Source: Magnetococcales bacterium
GTDB lineage: Bacteria > Pseudomonadota > Magnetococcia > Magnetococcales > Magnetaquicoccaceae
DNA length: 9,465 nt
Assembly: GCA_015229095.1 (NCBI GenBank)
Contig: JADGCE010000103.1
Span: 1-9,465, forward strand
Direction: 5' to 3'
The position numbers and the translations under genes are program-made. The notes under the pieces are model-generated. The model made no database searches, was not told where the DNA came from, and saw nothing but the letters and a program-made list of their open reading frames with translations. Position 1 is the first letter of the stretch. Each line of letters starts with the position of its first letter. Shown in pieces: positions 6,361 through 9,465 of this stretch.

Positions 6361-8331
6361 ATGGAAGATACGGCACGCTGGATTGAGTCGCTGTTTGGTG
6401 CATCGAGTCGTTTGGCCACCCAGATTGTCGAATATGAACCCCGTGCCGTACAAACCCGCATGGCGCAGCGGGTTTTGGAGGCGGTCCAGGGGCAGCGCAG
6501 CCTGGTCGTGGAGGCGCCCACCGGCACCGGCAAAACCTTGGCCTATCTGCTGCCTGTGTTGGCCATGGGCCAGTCCGTCATTGTCTCCACCGCCACCAAG
6601 GCCTTGCAGGATCAAATTTTTGACAAAGATCTCCCCTTGTTGCGCCGGGTTACGGGGCGGATATTCACCGCCAGCACCCTGAAAGGACGCAGCAATTATC
6701 TCTGCCTGTACCGGTTTGCGGCCTTTCAGAAGCAGGGCATGCTGGTACACCGTTCGGAACGGCGTTGGTCCGGGTTGGTGGCAGAATGGGCCGCCAGTAC
6801 CGAACAGGGGGATCGGGAAGAGCTGGGGGATCTGCCTGAAAACTTGAGTTTTTGGAAAGAGATCAGCGCGGGGGGAGATCACTGCCTGGGACGGCGGTGC
6901 AGCCACTATGAGCCCTGTTTTCTCACCAGGGCCCGCGAGCGGGCCCAAAAGGCGGATCTGGTGGTGGTCAATCATCATCTGTTTTTTGCGGATCTGGCCC
7001 TGCGGGAGGGGGGGTACGGGAAGTTGTTGCCCGATCATCAGGTGGTGGTGTTTGATGAGGCCCACAAAATTCCCGATGTGGTGACGCAATTTTTTGGCTG
7101 GCATATCAGCAACCATCAGATGCGGGAGCTGGTGGCGGATTGCCGCCGGGAATCCCAGGAGGTGGGCGCGGATGATCCCCCGCTCATGCTGGCCTTGTCG
7201 GATCTGGAGATGGCGGGCCAGGGGTTGCGGGAGGCTTTTCCCAATGAAAACCGGCGGGATGGGATCTCCCCGGAAGATCTGGAGCGCAGTGGGGCCATCG
7301 GCCAGGCCTTGCATCAACTGGAGAGCACCCTGCAGCATCTGTTGCGCATGCTGGAGCCCCACGCGGTCCGGAGTGCCGGTTTGGGGGCCTGTGGGCATCG
7401 GGTGGTGGCATCCCTGGAGACTCTGGGCTGGATTCGCAGCATGGAGGATCCGGCGCGGGTCTATTGGTATGAAACGCGGGAGCGCGGGGTGTTTTTGACC
7501 GCTTCGCCGCTGGAAACCGGGCCAACGTTAAAAGAACTGCTCTATCCGAGGGTCAAGACGGCCATCTTTACATCGGCTACCCTGGCAACCGGAGGCAAGC
7601 AGGGGGGATTTGCCTATTTGCTGGATCAACTGGGGCTCGGCGCAGGAGAGGTGGTCACGGAGCAGTTGCCGTTGGTTTTTAATTATCCCCAACGTGCCAT
7701 CCTTTATCTGCCGGAGAGCATGCCGGAGCCGGACGATCCCCTCTTTCCGGCGGCGGTGGCGGAGGAGATCTTTGCCCTGCTGGAGGCGGCGGCAGGCCGG
7801 ACTTTGTGTCTGTTTACCAGTCAGCGCATGTTGGAACATGTTCGCCAGGCCCTGAGCGGACGGATTCCCTTTCCGTTGCTGGTGCAGGGGGAGCGTTCCA
7901 AAGGGGCGTTGCTGGAGGCTTTCCGGGTGCAGAATGATTCGGTCTTGTTGGGATTGTCCAGTTTTTGGGAGGGGGTGGATGTGCCGGGGGATGCGCTCTC
8001 CATGGTGATCATCGATCGCCTGCCGTTTGTTTCGCCGGCGGATCCGCTGGTGGTGGCCCGTGGGCGATGGCTGGAGTTGAACAAGCGCAACCCTTTTATG
8101 GAAATGTTTATTCCCAGGGCCATTTTGTCGTTGAAACAGGGGTTGGGGCGTTTGTTGCGGCGCAGTACGGACCGGGGTGGCATGGCGATTCTGGATGTGC
8201 GGTTGACCCAAAAGCGTTATGGTCGGCAGTTGCTGGAGGCCCTGCCCCCCGCCCGCATCGTGCGGGACCGGGCTTCGGTGCGGCATTTTTTTATGAAGCA
8301 GGATGCAGTGGCTGGACCCCCGCAACAGTAA
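6361..8331 (+). CDS. dinG: ATP-dependent DNA helicase, DinG/YoaA family (superfamily 2, iron-sulfur)
   Basis: Members are XPD-like 5'-3' helicases that unwind forks, D-loops and R-loops during repair. The 656-residue length is nearer E. coli YoaA (636) than DinG (716). Seen: Walker A EAPTGTGKT (Lys58); motif Ia with STATKALQDQI; four cysteines that would hold a 4Fe-4S cluster (Cys115 in NYLC, then Cys175, Cys180 and Cys186); the VVVNHHLFF strand; DEAH box (232-235); TSATL motif III (404-408); FWEGVDVPGD motif V (535-544); and motif VI QGLGRLLRRSTDRG (593-606). All core motifs are intact, so the enzyme should be active. The open frame reaches back to TTG 6334. I chose ATG 6361, with a distant AAGG upstream, because it leaves room for the candidate promoter. 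It is transcribed away from dnaE and converges on epmB with 31 bases between stops. Symbol dinG is a family label; orthology to yoaA is equally possible. Confidence 0.93.
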   Translation: MEDTARWIESLFGASSRLATQIVEYEPRAVQTRMAQRVLEAVQGQRSLVVEAPTGTGKTLAYLLPVLAMGQSVIVSTATKALQDQIFDKDLPLLRRVTGRIFTASTLKGRSNYLCLYRFAAFQKQGMLVHRSERRWSGLVAEWAASTEQGDREELGDLPENLSFWKEISAGGDHCLGRRCSHYEPCFLTRARERAQKADLVVVNHHLFFADLALREGGYGKLLPDHQVVVFDEAHKIPDVVTQFFGWHISNHQMRELVADCRRESQEVGADDPPLMLALSDLEMAGQGLREAFPNENRRDGISPEDLERSGAIGQALHQLESTLQHLLRMLEPHAVRSAGLGACGHRVVASLETLGWIRSMEDPARVYWYETRERGVFLTASPLETGPTLKELLYPRVKTAIFTSATLATGGKQGGFAYLLDQLGLGAGEVVTEQLPLVFNYPQRAILYLPESMPEPDDPLFPAAVAEEIFALLEAAAGRTLCLFTSQRMLEHVRQALSGRIPFPLLVQGERSKGALLEAFRVQNDSVLLGLSSFWEGVDVPGDALSMVIIDRLPFVSPADPLVVARGRWLELNKRNPFMEMFIPRAILSLKQGLGRLLRRSTDRGGMAILDVRLTQKRYGRQLLEALPPARIVRDRASVRHFFMKQDAVAGPPQQ

Positions 8332-8362
8332 AAAACGATGATGACGGCATGGCGGGCTCCCC

Positions 8363-9307
8363 TCACCCCTCCACCGGCGTTTTGGCGGGATGGCCCGCTT
8401 GTTCCCGCACCAGTTTGGGCACGGCATAGCCGGGCAGGCGGGCCCGCAACTGCTGCAGCAGGGCCAGGGCTTGCGCGCTTTCCACCTGAAAATGGGCGGT
8501 GCCGGCCACCGGGTCCAGCAGATGCAGATAGTAGGGCAGCACCCGATGGTTGGCCAGGGTTTCAAACAATGCGGCCAAAACATCGGCATCATCGTTGATC
8601 CCCTTCAGCAAGACCGACTGGCTGAGCAGCAAAACCCCCGCCCGCAACAGGCGGGCCAGGCCTTCCAGGACCGTTGGATCCAACTCGGCGGGGTGGTTGC
8701 AGTGGATCACCAGTACCGGGGTGAGGCGGTGGGCGGTGATGGCCTGCAGCAAGGCCGTGCTGAGGCGTTGGGGGCTGACCACCGGCACGCGGCTGTGAAT
8801 CCGCAGCCGCCGCAGGTGGGGAATGGCGGCCAGTCGCTCCACCAACAGGCGCAACGAGGCTTCTGCCAGCATCAGGGGATCGCCACCAGAAAGCACAACC
8901 TCATGGATGGAGGGGTCGGCGGCGATCCACTCCAGGGCGGGGGTCCACTCTTCCGGGCGGCTGGGCTGTTCGGCATAGGTTTCGTGGCGACGGAAGCAAA
9001 ACCGGCAATGGATGGCGCACTGGCTGGATACCTGCAGCAAGACCCGCCCCTGATATTTTTGCAGTAGTCCAGGAGCCCGGCGGGCTTCTGCTTCCTGCAG
9101 GGGATCATCGACAAAACCCTCCACCGACCGCAACTCCTCCGCACTGGGGATGACCTGACGGTAGAGGGGATCCTGGGGATTGTGCCAGTCGATGCGCCGG
9201 GCCCAGGCGGCAGGGAGATGCAGGGGATAGAGTTCAGCCGCCTGCCGGGCTTCGGCATCCAGAACAGGGAGGAGATGGGGGCGGGACACATCTGCATATT
9301 TTTCCAT
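8363..9307 (-). CDS. epmB: EF-P beta-lysylation protein EpmB (lysine 2,3-aminomutase family, radical SAM)
   Basis: EpmB converts (S)-alpha-lysine to (R)-beta-lysine using a 4Fe-4S cluster, S-adenosylmethionine and PLP. EpmA then attaches the product to elongation factor P, which relieves ribosome stalling at proline runs. Seen in 314 residues: NPQDPLYRQV; DDPLQE and APGLLQKYQGRVLLQV; the radical-SAM cluster motif CAIHCRFCFRRH (Cys97, Cys101, Cys104); LSGGDPLM (139-146); LRIHSRVPVV; the LLLSQSVLLKGIND segment; LPYYLHLLDPV; and GYAVPKLVRE, whose Lys298 is the expected PLP Schiff-base residue, followed by HPAKTP. The short C-terminus and absence of a zinc-binding extension fit EpmB rather than clostridial KamA. 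It is about 28 residues shorter than E. coli EpmB (342), mainly at the N-terminus. ATG 9307 has GGTGAC eight bases ahead. Neither epmA nor efp is in the window. Transcription comes from the right. Confidence 0.92.
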   Translation of the reverse strand: MEKYADVSRPHLLPVLDAEARQAAELYPLHLPAAWARRIDWHNPQDPLYRQVIPSAEELRSVEGFVDDPLQEAEARRAPGLLQKYQGRVLLQVSSQCAIHCRFCFRRHETYAEQPSRPEEWTPALEWIAADPSIHEVVLSGGDPLMLAEASLRLLVERLAAIPHLRRLRIHSRVPVVSPQRLSTALLQAITAHRLTPVLVIHCNHPAELDPTVLEGLARLLRAGVLLLSQSVLLKGINDDADVLAALFETLANHRVLPYYLHLLDPVAGTAHFQVESAQALALLQQLRARLPGYAVPKLVREQAGHPAKTPVEG

Positions 9308-9340
9308 GGATTGTCACCGTGTACCGTGTCGTCCATCCCT

Positions 9341-9367
9341 GGGAGAGGGAGCGCAGCTCCCCTCCCC
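9341..9367. repeat. Bulged inverted repeat in the epmB leader region
   Basis: GGGAG-A-GGGAGC on the left pairs with GCTCCC-CTCCC on the right. This gives 11 base pairs with a single bulged A and a three-base loop. It lies about 35 bases upstream of the epmB start and would fold in its leader RNA. No T-run follows on either strand, so it is not a standard terminator. Confidence 0.5.
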
Positions 9368-9421
9368 GCTGCCGTTCAATGACCCTGGGGCGCGTTGCTA
9401 TTTAAAAATATTTGCCGGGGC

Positions 9422-9444
9422 CTGGGGGCCGTCACGGCCCCCAG
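9422..9444. repeat. Perfect 10-bp inverted repeat near the right edge
   Basis: CTGGGGGCCG and CGGCCCCCAG are exact complements around a TCA loop. On the minus strand an AT-rich, T-run-containing segment follows, but only after about nine GC-rich bases, so this is at best a poor intrinsic terminator for a gene further right. A protein-binding palindrome or REP-like element is equally possible. Confidence 0.5.
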
Positions 9445-9465
9445 CGGGTGTCCAGAGGGCAGAGC

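Larger units (their letters stand above)
9308..9465. other. Gene-free right end, probable upstream region of epmB
   Basis: No convincing coding frame was found in these 158 bases. They hold a tandem heptamer ACCGTGT (9316-9322 and 9323-9329) just ahead of the epmB ribosome site, two inverted repeats listed separately, and an AT-rich patch (9399-9413) in otherwise GC-rich DNA. The patch could belong to an epmB promoter, but no clear -35/-10 pair was found. Confidence 0.5.

Noticed and set aside
8385..8398. Hairpin GCGGG-ATGG-CCCGC downstream of the helicase as a terminator.
   Set aside because: The stem is only five base pairs, lies inside the epmB coding region, and is followed by TTGTTCCC rather than a T-run.
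6343..8592. Two minus-strand open frames of about 350 codons opposite the helicase and epmB ends.
   Set aside because: They are antisense to a helicase with every motif intact. One also overlaps epmB in another frame. No family features were seen.
1..9465. CRISPR arrays, tRNA or rRNA genes, insertion sequences.
   Set aside because: No spaced direct repeats, cloverleaf-like segments, rRNA stretches or transposase motifs were seen on either strand.

Overview
The window carries six protein genes and almost no free space. It has the look of a moderately GC-rich proteobacterial chromosome. The core genes (dnaE followed by accA, a DinG/YoaA-type helicase, and epmB) match their E. coli counterparts closely in motif and length. 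The dnaE-accA order is also a common proteobacterial arrangement. A deep-branching group such as the Magnetococcales is possible, but nothing in the window proves it. I see no transposase, integrase, tRNA, rRNA or CRISPR array.

Layout from left to right. Positions 1-6198 are a minus-strand gene train, read in the order dnaE (DNA polymerase III alpha), accA (acetyl-CoA carboxylase carboxyltransferase alpha), an HDOD-domain protein, and a MotB/OmpA-type gene cut off by the left edge. The gaps are only 58, 63 and 78 bases and hold no convincing terminator, so a single operon is plausible. Positions 6199-6360 are a divergent intergenic region with a sigma70-like promoter facing right. Positions 6361-8331 (plus) encode a DinG/YoaA-family iron-sulfur helicase. 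It converges with epmB (8363-9307, minus), a radical-SAM lysine 2,3-aminomutase-family enzyme that acts in elongation factor P modification. Positions 9308-9465 hold no gene but contain two strong inverted repeats.

How the genes relate. DnaE and AccA supply chromosome replication and the first step of fatty acid synthesis. The helicase is expected to act in DNA repair. EpmB belongs to translation-factor maintenance, but its partners epmA and efp are not in view.

The most interesting part is the left end. The truncated protein resembles ZorB, the peptidoglycan-anchored stator subunit of the Zorya anti-phage system, in its membrane segment with the key Asp, the following loop and the start of its OmpA-like domain. 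In Zorya loci zorA normally lies directly upstream of zorB. Here an HDOD protein fills that place and the gene trails a housekeeping operon. This is either a broken-up or unusual Zorya-like locus, or a ZorB-related stator with another job. The gene to the left, outside the window, would decide.
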